The notes beneath the pieces were generated by a model that ran no database searches, was not told the origin of the DNA, and was given only the letters and a program-made list of their open reading frames with translations. Shown one piece after another: positions 39,945-47,530 of a DNA stretch of 57,028 bases. The position numbers were made by a program, and so were the translations under genes. The stretch's first letter is position 1; the number at the start of each line of letters is the position of its first letter. Source of the DNA: Actinomyces naeslundii (GTDB lineage Bacteria > Actinomycetota > Actinomycetes > Actinomycetales > Actinomycetaceae); assembly GCF_001956585.1 (NCBI RefSeq), contig NZ_MSRR01000012.1, positions 4,626 through 61,653 of the forward strand, read 5' to 3'.

Positions 39945-40709
39945 ATGACCAACCCGGCCAACCCAGTCCCGCCCTCACCCGTCGGCAGCCCCGCCCCGGG
40001 ATACCCTTGGCCACCGGCAGCCATGCCTGCCCCTGAGCCGAAACGCTCCTGGTTCGCCCGCCACAAGATCCTCACCGGTATTGGCGCCTTGGTCGCCGTC
40101 GGCATCGTCGCCTCCGCACTCAACGGCGGCGGAGGCACGGGGGAGTCCAGCGCCGCCGCCTCGCCCGCCGCCCAGTCCACCACCCAGTCCGTCGCCAGCG
40201 CGGCCCCCCAGGAGACTGCCGGACAGGATGCCGCCCCTGCACCCTCCCCCGAGCAGACGACTCAGGCCGACGACACGGGCAAGACGGATGCCGGCAAGAC
40301 CGACTCCGGCCTGAGCTTCCCCGGGAAGCAGTCGGGAGACGTCGTCGGAAAGGCCGGTGACACGATCGACGACGACGGCGTCAAGGTGACCGCCACGACC
40401 GTGGCCGCGGGCGACGCCACCCTGGGCCCCACCGCCTGCTCGACCATCACGATCACCAACGGTTCCAAGAACAACCTGGACGTCAACGCCCTGGACTTCA
40501 CCTTGCAGAACCCGGCCGGGGCGATCAGCAACAGCGGCTTCCTGGGGTCGAGCAACCACCTGTCTTCCTCCACGCTCATCGCGGGCGGCTCGGTCAGCGG
40601 CGATGTCTGCTTCGATACCGACGTGTCGGCCGGCGGTCAGTACGTGCTGCTCTACAAGCCCACGCTCTCGTTGTTCGGGCACCGCCGGGCCTGGGTCAAC
40701 AACCTCTGA
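39945..40709 (+). CDS. DUF4352-type exported protein
   Basis: A 254-residue protein: Pro-rich cytoplasmic start, one membrane helix (about 44-62, ILTGIGALVAVGIVASAL), a Ser/Ala/Gln linker, and a C-terminal immunoglobulin-like DUF4352 domain (about 135-250; GDTIDDDGVKVTATTV, STITITNGSKNNLDVNALDFTL, GGSVSGDVCFDT). Such telokin-like domains are common on Gram-positive surfaces and have no defined activity. ATG 39945 has AAGGA eight bases upstream. It is divergent from the histidine kinase gene over 276 bases and could be a target or accessory of that system, but nothing proves it. Confidence 0.75.
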   Translation: MTNPANPVPPSPVGSPAPGYPWPPAAMPAPEPKRSWFARHKILTGIGALVAVGIVASALNGGGGTGESSAAASPAAQSTTQSVASAAPQETAGQDAAPAPSPEQTTQADDTGKTDAGKTDSGLSFPGKQSGDVVGKAGDTIDDDGVKVTATTVAAGDATLGPTACSTITITNGSKNNLDVNALDFTLQNPAGAISNSGFLGSSNHLSSSTLIAGGSVSGDVCFDTDVSAGGQYVLLYKPTLSLFGHRRAWVNNL

Positions 40710-40725
40710 CCCACAACTGGTCGGG

Positions 40726-40790
40726 CACATCCTGCGCGTGCGGGGACAGGAGCTCCTGTCCCCGCACGCGTCGTTCGTCCCGGCCGTACA
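40726..40790. repeat. GGGGACAT repeat family, copy with 36-base perfect palindrome
   Basis: 40736-40771 is a perfect 36-base palindrome (half-site CGCGTGCGGGGACAGGAG). The flanks (CACATCCTG before, TCGTTCG after) align with the unit at 16000-16060. It lies between the ends of the convergent DUF4352 and serA genes and can form a hairpin in RNA or a cruciform in DNA. Confidence 0.75.
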
Positions 40791-40820
40791 GGTTCGTCCC
40801 CGGCCGAGAAAGCAGGCCGC

Positions 40821-42011
40821 TCAGATGCCGCGAGCGGACAGGACGCCGTCGATCGCGCGCAGCTCCTCGAGGACCCTGGGCTCGATGTCACCCTCGACGT
40901 CGACCAGCGTCACCGCCAGCTCGCCGCGCGACTTGTTGAGCAGGTTGGCGATGTTCTGCCCGTGCTGGGCCACGATCGTGGAGACCTGGCCGACCATGTT
41001 GGGCACGTTGCGGTTGACGATGACGAGCCGGTGCGTGTCCTCCTGCCGCGCCATGACGGCCTCGGGGAAGTTCACGGAGTTGTGCACCTGGCCGTCCTCG
41101 AGGAAGCCGCGCAGGGAGTCGGCGGCCATGATGGCGCAGTTGCGCTCGGCCTCCTTGGTGGAGGCGCCCAGGTGGGGCAGGGAGATGCACTTGGGGTGCT
41201 TGTGAACCTGCGTGGAGGGGAAGTCGCACACGTAACCGCGTAGCGTACCCTCGTCCAGGGCGGCCACGACGGCGTCGGTGTCGACGATCTCGTCCCGCGC
41301 GAAGTTGAGCAGCACCGCGGTCTCCTTCATGAGGGCCAGGCGCTGGGTGCTCACCAGCCCGCGGGTGGCGGGGATGAGGGGCACGTGGACGGTGAGGATG
41401 TCCGCGCGGCGGAAGACCTCCTCCATGGAGTCGGCCCGCTCGACCTCGGCGCTCAGGTGCCAGGCGTGCTCCACGGAGATGCCCGGGTCGAAGCCGACGA
41501 CGTTGAGGCCCAGCCCCAGGGCCGCGTTGGCCACCTGCACACCGATGGCCCCCAGCCCGATGACGCCGAGGGTGCGGCCGGGCAGCTCGAAGCCGACGAA
41601 CTGCTTCTTACCGGCCTCGACGGCCTTGGCGATCTCGGCGTCGTCGCCCTCCAGGGTGTGGGCGAAGCGGGCCGCCGGGATGAGGTTGCGCGAGGCGATG
41701 AACAGGCCCGCCAGAACCAGCTCCTTGACGGCGTTGGCGTTGGCGCCGGGGGTGTTGAACACGGGCACGCCGCGCTCGGTGAGCCTGTCCACCGGGATGT
41801 TGTTCGTGCCGGCGCCGGCGCGGGCCACGGCCAGGACCGAATCCTCGATGGGGGTGTCGTGGAGCTTGGCCGAGCGCACCAGGAGGGCGTCGGGCTCCTC
41901 CACGGATCCGCCAACCTCGTAGAGATCGTCGGGCAGGCGGGACAGGCCCGCCCCGGAGATGGCGTTGAGAGTACGGATGCGGAACTTGCGGTCAGCGCTG
42001 CTGGTGGTCAC
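40821..42011 (-). CDS. serA: D-3-phosphoglycerate dehydrogenase SerA
   Basis: A 396-residue NAD-dependent dehydrogenase opening serine biosynthesis. Substrate and nucleotide domains are visible: GAGTNNIPV, LGVIGLGAIGVQVANAALGLG, the catalytic Arg region NFARDEIVDTDAV, and HLGASTKEAE with the catalytic His. The C-terminal about 75 residues form an ACT domain (VIVNRNVPNMVGQVSTIVAQHGQNIANLL), the usual serine-feedback site. GTG 42011 is chosen from domain start; the longer open frame upstream is a serC shadow. It follows serC by 83 bases, probably as one transcript. Confidence 0.93.
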   Translation of the reverse strand: MTTSSADRKFRIRTLNAISGAGLSRLPDDLYEVGGSVEEPDALLVRSAKLHDTPIEDSVLAVARAGAGTNNIPVDRLTERGVPVFNTPGANANAVKELVLAGLFIASRNLIPAARFAHTLEGDDAEIAKAVEAGKKQFVGFELPGRTLGVIGLGAIGVQVANAALGLGLNVVGFDPGISVEHAWHLSAEVERADSMEEVFRRADILTVHVPLIPATRGLVSTQRLALMKETAVLLNFARDEIVDTDAVVAALDEGTLRGYVCDFPSTQVHKHPKCISLPHLGASTKEAERNCAIMAADSLRGFLEDGQVHNSVNFPEAVMARQEDTHRLVIVNRNVPNMVGQVSTIVAQHGQNIANLLNKSRGELAVTLVDVEGDIEPRVLEELRAIDGVLSARGI

Positions 42012-42094
42012 GGAGGTACTTTCTTCAGAACGGTCCGAATGGAGGGGCGGTTGCGGCGGGAAGCCGAGCCCAAAGGCCGGCAGGCGGCTCAGGC

Positions 42095-43174
42095 TCAGGC
42101 TCGGTCGGCGAAGTCGGTCATGTAGTCGATGAGGGCGCGCACGCCCTCGATCGGCATGGCGTTGTAGATGGAGGCGCGCATGCCGCCCACGGAGCGGTGG
42201 CCCTTGAGGTTGGTCAGGCCCGCGGCCTGGGCACCTGCCAGGAAGTCGGCGTCGAGGGCTGGGTCGGCCAGGGTGAAGGGCACGTTCATCCAGGACCGCG
42301 AGCGCTTCTGGACCGGGTTGGCGTAGAAGTCGGAGGAGTCGATGAAGCCGTAGAGGAGCTCGGCCTTGGCGCGGTTGCGCTCGGCCATCGCCTCCAGGCC
42401 GCCGCCGTCCTCGATCCAGTGGCCGATGAGCCCCAGCAGGTAGATGGCGAAGGTGGGGGGCGTGTTGAGCATGGAGTCGGCGTCGGCCATCTTCTGGTAG
42501 TCCAGGACGGTGGGGGTCACCGGGCGGGCGTGCCCCAGCAGGTCCTCGCGCACGATGACGACGGCCAGGCCCGAGGGGCCCATGTTCTTCTGGGCGCCGG
42601 CGTAGATGAGGCCGTAACGGCTGACGTCGATGGGCCGCGAGAGGATCGTGGAGGAGAAGTCGGCCACGAGCGGCACGTCGCCGGCCTCGGGCACGTAGTC
42701 GAACTCGACGCCGCCGATAGTCTCGTTGGGCGTGTAGTGCAGGTAGCGGGCGCTCTCGGGCACGGTGAAGGAGCCGGGCTCGGGGGTGGTCGTGTAGGAG
42801 GAGGCGGCCTCGTCGGCGGGCACGACGACGTCGAGCTCGTAGGCGCCGGCCTGCTTGATGGCCTTGGCGGACCACTGGCCGGTGTTGAGGTAGGCGACCG
42901 TGTCACCGGGGGCGGTCAGGTTGAGGGGGATGCCGGCGAACTGGGCGCTGGCCCCTCCCTGGAGGAAGAGGACGCGGTAGTTCTCAGGGATGGACAGGAG
43001 TCGGCGCAAGGTGGCCTCGGCGTCGGCCGCGCAGGCCACGAAGTCGGCTCCACGGTGGGAGACCTCCAGGACGGACATTCCCGATCCTCCCCAGCTGGTG
43101 AGCTCGGAGGCGGCCTGCTCGAGGACGGGCAGGGGGAGCTGGGCGGGACCGGCGGAGAAATTGAAGACGCGCAC
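42095..43174 (-). CDS. serC: Phosphoserine aminotransferase SerC
   Basis: A 359-residue class V, PLP-dependent aminotransferase making phosphoserine from 3-phosphohydroxypyruvate and glutamate. The N-terminal FNFSAGPAQLP, LQGGASAQFAGIP and AGAQKNMGPSG (PLP lysine Lys196) are diagnostic, with the C-terminal GHRSVGGMRASIYNAMP. Its length and motifs match the enterobacterial-type SerC; most Actinobacteria carry a different SerC branch, so the type here may be of interest for phylogeny. The start is GTG. Confidence 0.93.
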   Translation of the reverse strand: MRVFNFSAGPAQLPLPVLEQAASELTSWGGSGMSVLEVSHRGADFVACAADAEATLRRLLSIPENYRVLFLQGGASAQFAGIPLNLTAPGDTVAYLNTGQWSAKAIKQAGAYELDVVVPADEAASSYTTTPEPGSFTVPESARYLHYTPNETIGGVEFDYVPEAGDVPLVADFSSTILSRPIDVSRYGLIYAGAQKNMGPSGLAVVIVREDLLGHARPVTPTVLDYQKMADADSMLNTPPTFAIYLLGLIGHWIEDGGGLEAMAERNRAKAELLYGFIDSSDFYANPVQKRSRSWMNVPFTLADPALDADFLAGAQAAGLTNLKGHRSVGGMRASIYNAMPIEGVRALIDYMTDFADRA

Positions 43175-43490
43175 GGAGTCATCATTGCCTCTTATGCGCG
43201 CGGCGGCAATCTCGTCCCGCCTGGCGACGATGACACCTCTTCATCCCACCCCGCCTCGGCCGGCCCCGAAGAGCTCCTCAACGTTCTCCCCAGCCGACAA
43301 CGCCGGCCGACATCGGGCCACAGCCGGAACGAGGCGCAGCACGGCGCGAAATTCTCATGTCCTCTAAAAGTACGGGTGACATAGGCGCTCCGCCCTGTCA
43401 ACCAAGCACGTTGTCAGCGATAGCACAGGTAGACCGCTCAACTGACCGGTAGGGTTTACCCACACCCAGGTCCCTACCTAACAAGTTTTC
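43175..43490. other. Divergent intergenic region, serC and DUF4832 genes
   Basis: A 316-base gap. GGGTTTACCC (43452-43461) is a small perfect dyad about 30 bases before the plus-strand start and could be an operator. No supportable gene was found. Confidence 0.5.
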
Positions 43491-45047
43491 ATGATCGATT
43501 CACAGCACGACGAGACCACTTCGGCAGCAGCTCCCGGCTCCAGCTCGAGGGCCGCAGAGGAGTCGCACGGTCCAGGTTCTGATCGCGAGCCCTCCTTGGG
43601 CCGCCAGTTGATCGACCGGCTCCGCAGGGGGCGCAGGCCGCGACTCGGCGCCCTCATTGTGGCGCTCGTCGCCGTCGTGTCCCTGGCCACCGGGTTCCGG
43701 GCCTGCAACTGCAACCGGGCCTGGACCGAGGTGCCGGCGGCGGCCACACCGGAGGCCAACCCGCTCAAGGGCATGATGCCCTTCGCGCCGTCGGACGCCT
43801 CCTACTCGCCCGGGCTGCCCGAGACGGCCCCGCCCTACACGATGGAGTGGCTGACACTGCCGGTCAGCGACGTCGTCGCCGGGCCCGGCTCCTACTCGTG
43901 GGACAAGCTCGAGGCGCACCTCAACGCCATCGCCGCGCGCGGGCACCAGGCGGTGCTGCGTTTCTACGTCGACTACCCCGGTCGCCCCAGCGGCATGCCT
44001 GCCTACCTGCTGAGCTCCCATGAGGTCCCGACCCGCGAGTACACGGTCAACGGCAACGCGCCGGGCCAGTCGCTGGCGCCGGACTACAACGACCCCGAGA
44101 TGATGTCGATGCTCACCGGCTTCATCTCCGCCCTCGGCCAGCAGTACGACGGCGATCCGCGCCTGGCCTTCATCACCCACGGCCTGGTGGGCTTCTGGGG
44201 CGAGGGGCACACCTACCCGATGAACGGCAAGGTCTCCGGGGAGAACCCCTCCGGCGAGAACTGGATGCCGTCGACGGCGAACCAGAACACCCTCGTCGAC
44301 ACCTGGGACGGCGCCTTCCAGGTGACGCCGACGCTGGCCCGCTACCCGTCCGCGGAGACGGCCAAGCACAGAGTCGGCTACCACGACGACTCCTTCGGCT
44401 ACGCGACGATGGACACCGCCGACTGGCACTTCCTGCCCCAGCTGAAGCAGGCCAAGGCGGACCAGGCCTGGCAGCACTACCCGATCGGCGGCGAGATCTA
44501 CCCCGGTATCCAGGAGTGCTCCGTGCGCAACCCGGGCAGCTGCATGGCCTCGGGCTCCAACGGAGGAACAGTGGACATCAGCGCCTCCATCAAGGCCACG
44601 CACGCGAGCTGGCTGGTGGACAACTGGGCCTTCACCACGACGCTCAACGGCACCGAGCGCGAGCGGACCGTGCAGGCCTCCGCCGAGACCGGCTACGATC
44701 TGGCGGTGGCGCGCTGGCGGATGCGCAACGGCAAGGTCGAGGTGCAGATCGCCAACAACGGGGTGGCCCCCTTCTACTACAACTGGAACGTGGAGGCGGT
44801 GGCCTTCAATACCTCGACCGGTACGGAGGTCGGGCGCACCACGCTCAGTGGCGACCTGCGCAAGATCGAGATCGGCAAGACCCAGACCTTCTCCGGGCAG
44901 CTGCCGGACGACCCGGCCGGAGAGAACACGATCCTGGTACGCGTGGTCAACCCGCTGGAGTCGGGCCAGCCGCTGCGCTTCTCCAGCGCTGGCCAGGACC
45001 AGACGCTCCCCGGCTACCTCACCCTGGGCCGCACCCCCACCAAGTAG
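43491..45047 (+). CDS. DUF4832 domain exported protein
   Basis: A 518-residue protein with one membrane helix near 53-68 after a basic cytoplasmic start, then an extracytoplasmic barrel-like region. Segments such as NPLKGMMPF, VVAGPGSYSWDKLEAHLNAIAARGHQAVLRFYVDYPG and FITHGLVGFWGEGHTYP recall glycoside-hydrolase-like TIM barrels (DUF4874/DUF4832). The C-terminal beta domain (VEVQIANNGVAPFYYNW, LPDDPAGENTILVRVVNP) is the DUF4832 part. No activity is established; conserved acidic residues in GFWGEGH may be functional. The start lacks a clear ribosome site. Confidence 0.75.
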   Translation: MIDSQHDETTSAAAPGSSSRAAEESHGPGSDREPSLGRQLIDRLRRGRRPRLGALIVALVAVVSLATGFRACNCNRAWTEVPAAATPEANPLKGMMPFAPSDASYSPGLPETAPPYTMEWLTLPVSDVVAGPGSYSWDKLEAHLNAIAARGHQAVLRFYVDYPGRPSGMPAYLLSSHEVPTREYTVNGNAPGQSLAPDYNDPEMMSMLTGFISALGQQYDGDPRLAFITHGLVGFWGEGHTYPMNGKVSGENPSGENWMPSTANQNTLVDTWDGAFQVTPTLARYPSAETAKHRVGYHDDSFGYATMDTADWHFLPQLKQAKADQAWQHYPIGGEIYPGIQECSVRNPGSCMASGSNGGTVDISASIKATHASWLVDNWAFTTTLNGTERERTVQASAETGYDLAVARWRMRNGKVEVQIANNGVAPFYYNWNVEAVAFNTSTGTEVGRTTLSGDLRKIEIGKTQTFSGQLPDDPAGENTILVRVVNPLESGQPLRFSSAGQDQTLPGYLTLGRTPTK

Positions 45048-45234
45048 GGCCCCGGCCCGACGACGGCGAAATCCCAACGGAATCTGGCGGGGCTTCGGCC
45101 CAGGACCGGCCTCCCCGGCCAGTTCTGCGCCGACAGCTCGCGCACTACTCATCCCGCTGTCGAGTGCGTCGAGGCGCGCGGGACCTACGGCCGGCTGAGG
45201 ATCGGGTCGTTGACAGCGGTCTGGCGGGGCGCTG

Positions 45235-45356
45235 GTGTCCATGGCGCTGACATCAACCCCGCACCGGCGTCGCAAGCCGGGAAGGATCCTTGGAATTCCA
45301 ACGGTTCCCACTGGGCGTGCCGACGGCGGGCTCGTTGATGTCAGCGCCGTGGACAC
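45235..45356. terminator. Long-armed inverted repeat between convergent genes
   Basis: Arms of 23 bases (45235-45257 and 45334-45356) pair fully as RNA with one G-U; they start GTGTCCATGGCGCTG and end CAGCGCCGTGGACAC. The loop is 76 bases. Arm length, loop size and the GTGTCC ends resemble the element at 19845-19966. Confidence 0.6.
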
Positions 45357-45839
45357 TGGGCTGCTGACGTGCTCGATTCCGCGAGGTCTTGTGAGGTCTT
45401 GGTCGTGAGGCTGCGCGCCCTCATCTCCCGCCGCCTGACTCCTGCCCGGCCCCTTCTGGTTCCCACGCTGCCTCCTGGCAGTGGCTCGACGCCCACTAAG
45501 CCCTGGGCACCGTCCTCGGACCGCCCCACTCCACGAGGGTGGGGATCTACTGGCCAGGGGTCGTGCGTACTGCACGAACCCACCACCCATGTGGAGTACC
45601 CCCACCCCTTTTCCAGTAGCCCCCAACCCTCGTGCAATAGACGTCTTGGCCCGGCTGACCGGGCCCGGGTACCGGGTCAAGTGCAAAGAGGCCACTAACC
45701 GGTATCTCCAGTGATGGCGATGGAGTTGACTTGCGAAGCCTCAAGCGAGCGATGCGCACACACAGACCAAACAGATCATGAAGAGGCGACCAAACAGTCG
45801 ATCAAGCGATCCACCTAGCTTTAACCGACTCCAGCCAGC

Positions 45840-45854
45840 CGGGGCTCAGCCCCG
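45840..45854 (-). terminator. Short hairpin just after the GH36 gene
   Basis: CGGGGCT (45840-45846) and AGCCCCG (45848-45854) flank one base, immediately beyond the stop codon of the alpha-galactosidase gene. No U run. Confidence 0.5.
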
Positions 45855-45856
45855 CC

Positions 45857-47365
45857 TCACAGAGGGTAGGCCGACGCCTTGCCCTCGATGGCCTCGGTGA
45901 GGTCGATCTCGCGCTCGCCCAGGCTGAAGCGGTAGCGGCCCAGGATCTCCAGGGGCTCGTCCTCGGCGGCCAGGTAGGCGCGCACGGCCTCCTTCTCCTC
46001 GTCGTCGAGCCAGGTCATCTGGTCCGACAGGCACCGGTAGCGGCTGGCCTCGGCGACATCGCGCAGCCACTGCATCTGGGTGTCATCCAGGAGGTTGCGG
46101 CGGTGGCGGAAGAAGACGACGTCGGGGTCGACCCCGATGACCCGGCCCAGCCAGAGCCGGTTGATGCCGGCGTGCAGGGCGTTGTAGGCCTTGGCGTCGG
46201 AGAGGTCGTCGGAGGCGTAGTTCTCCCACATGGGGGCCACGTCCGGCCCTACCCTCACCGCGTCGAGCAGCCCAATGGAGGGCATGATGAGCGCCCCGGA
46301 CCCCAGGAGGAAGGTCTCGTCGCCGGCGGTGTCGCGCACGAGGCGCAGCCCGGTGCGGTAGGCCTCCTCCCGGTCGATCTGGCGGTGCCGGTAGCCGGGG
46401 ATGGCGGCGGCGTTGATGAAGTCGAGCTTGAGGTAGCTGAAGCCCCACCGGTGGACGATCTTGGCGATGAGCTTGCGCACGTAGGTCTGGGCGGTGGGGT
46501 GGGTCGTGTCCAGCGCGTAGTAGCTGCCGCCCCAGTTGGAGCCGGCCACGGCCAGTCCACCGTCGGCGTTGTGGACGAACATCTCCGGGTAGTCGCGCAC
46601 CGCCCGGGAGCCGGGCAGGGCGATGAAGGGCGCCACCCACAGGCCCGGCTGCATGCCGGCCTCGCGGATCCGGGTCGCGGCGGCCTCCATGCCGTCGCCG
46701 AAGCTCTCACCGGCCTCCCAGTCGCCGACCGCGACCTCCCAGCCGTCGTCGATCTGAAGCGTGGAGAAGCCCAGCTCGGCGACCTGCGGGATCTCGCGCT
46801 CGAGGGCCTCCTGCGAGATGCCCTCGTAGTAGGAGTACCAGGAGCACCACACGCTCTGCGGCTCAATGGCCCGGCTGCCTAGGCTCTCGCCGAGCTCGCG
46901 CGCGTAGCGGGCCATGACGGCGGTGGCCGGGCCGGGCAGGATCACCCAGCGCGCCGGGTCGCCGGACTCGGTGAATGCCTCCAGGACCGCGGTGTCGGCG
47001 CGCACCCGCGGCGTGCGCCCGTCCAGGCAGCCCACGAGCAGCGCCCCGGCGGAGTCCTCCAGAACCGCCATCCAGGCGGAGTGGTGGCGGACGGTGTCGT
47101 CCCAGGGGTCGTCGTCGGCGGTCCGACGGCGCTGCTCATCGGCGATACGCATCGGCGCCTCGCTCAGGCGGCGCCAGCCCGACGGCGACCAGGAGTTCTG
47201 GCCGGTGCGGTAGAACTCGCCGTCGCGCATATCGTGCAGGAGGGTCAGGTGGGAGGCCTCGACGTAGACCGCGCCGGTGGCGCCACCGGCCCCGTGCTGG
47301 GTGGTCACCGTGCCGTCGCAGGCCAGGGCGATGCTGCGCCCGGTCAGGGTGATGTGGTGAATCAT
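45857..47365 (-). CDS. GH36-type alpha-galactosidase
   Basis: A 502-residue glycoside hydrolase of clan GH-D, shorter than the 700-residue class I GH36 enzymes. Barrel motifs are present: FSTLQIDDGWEVAVGDW, MQPGLWVAPF, the nucleophile Asp315 in YLKLDF and the acid/base Asp375 in RVGPDV. Loop residues NWGGSYYALDTTHP are unusual and the exact sugar (alpha-galactoside or alpha-N-acetylgalactosaminide) is open. No signal peptide, so it acts in the cytoplasm. ATG 47365 has GAGGAG upstream; the frame continues 38 codons further. It follows the Gfo/Idh gene on the same strand. Confidence 0.85.
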   Translation of the reverse strand: MIHHITLTGRSIALACDGTVTTQHGAGGATGAVYVEASHLTLLHDMRDGEFYRTGQNSWSPSGWRRLSEAPMRIADEQRRRTADDDPWDDTVRHHSAWMAVLEDSAGALLVGCLDGRTPRVRADTAVLEAFTESGDPARWVILPGPATAVMARYARELGESLGSRAIEPQSVWCSWYSYYEGISQEALEREIPQVAELGFSTLQIDDGWEVAVGDWEAGESFGDGMEAAATRIREAGMQPGLWVAPFIALPGSRAVRDYPEMFVHNADGGLAVAGSNWGGSYYALDTTHPTAQTYVRKLIAKIVHRWGFSYLKLDFINAAAIPGYRHRQIDREEAYRTGLRLVRDTAGDETFLLGSGALIMPSIGLLDAVRVGPDVAPMWENYASDDLSDAKAYNALHAGINRLWLGRVIGVDPDVVFFRHRRNLLDDTQMQWLRDVAEASRYRCLSDQMTWLDDEEKEAVRAYLAAEDEPLEILGRYRFSLGEREIDLTEAIEGKASAYPL

Positions 47366-47469
47366 GCGCTCTCCTCGAATCCTGCCTGTCCGCCTACGGG
47401 CGAGGTCCTCGTGAGACCCCGGCCCCGCCCGGCTCGCACTGTACGTGGTGCCGACCGTCCAAACCGACT

Positions 47470-47530
47470 TTTTCTTCATAGATGACGCGGAGCCGCGTCA
47501 TCTATGAAGAAAATGTCGATGAGTCCGGGC
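47470..47530. repeat. Palindromic repeat family A, copy 3
   Basis: Perfect 21-base arms (47470-47490, 47493-47513) around AG. Relative to copies 1 and 2 the core 36 bases carry two compensating pair changes (A-T to G-C, C-G to T-A), and one former mismatch is now paired. The flank GTCGATGAGTCCGGG is related to the tail of the other copies. The stop codon of the Gfo/Idh gene lies inside the repeat. Confidence 0.7.

Larger units (their letters stand above)
45048..45856. other. 809-base intergenic region with long inverted repeat
   Basis: The longest gap in the window, between convergent genes. It holds the 45235-45356 repeat, a smaller TGCACGA/TCGTGCA repeat near 45574-45640, and a less GC-rich stretch from about 45700 to 45830. 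Open frames here lack domains and ribosome sites and are not called. It could contain a small RNA or decayed sequence. Confidence 0.6.

Noticed and set aside
40736-40771. 36-base palindrome as a replication or partition site
   Set aside because: No iteron or DnaA-box cluster and no parA/parB or dnaA gene nearby; position between convergent genes and a related copy elsewhere favour a repeat or terminator.
42012-42875. N-terminal extension of serA giving 684 residues
   Set aside because: The extension is the serC gene read in another frame; SerA homology begins at GTG 42011.
45341-45759. Several short open frames in the 809-base gap
   Set aside because: They overlap each other and the inverted repeat, have no ribosome sites or domains and inconsistent third-position bias.
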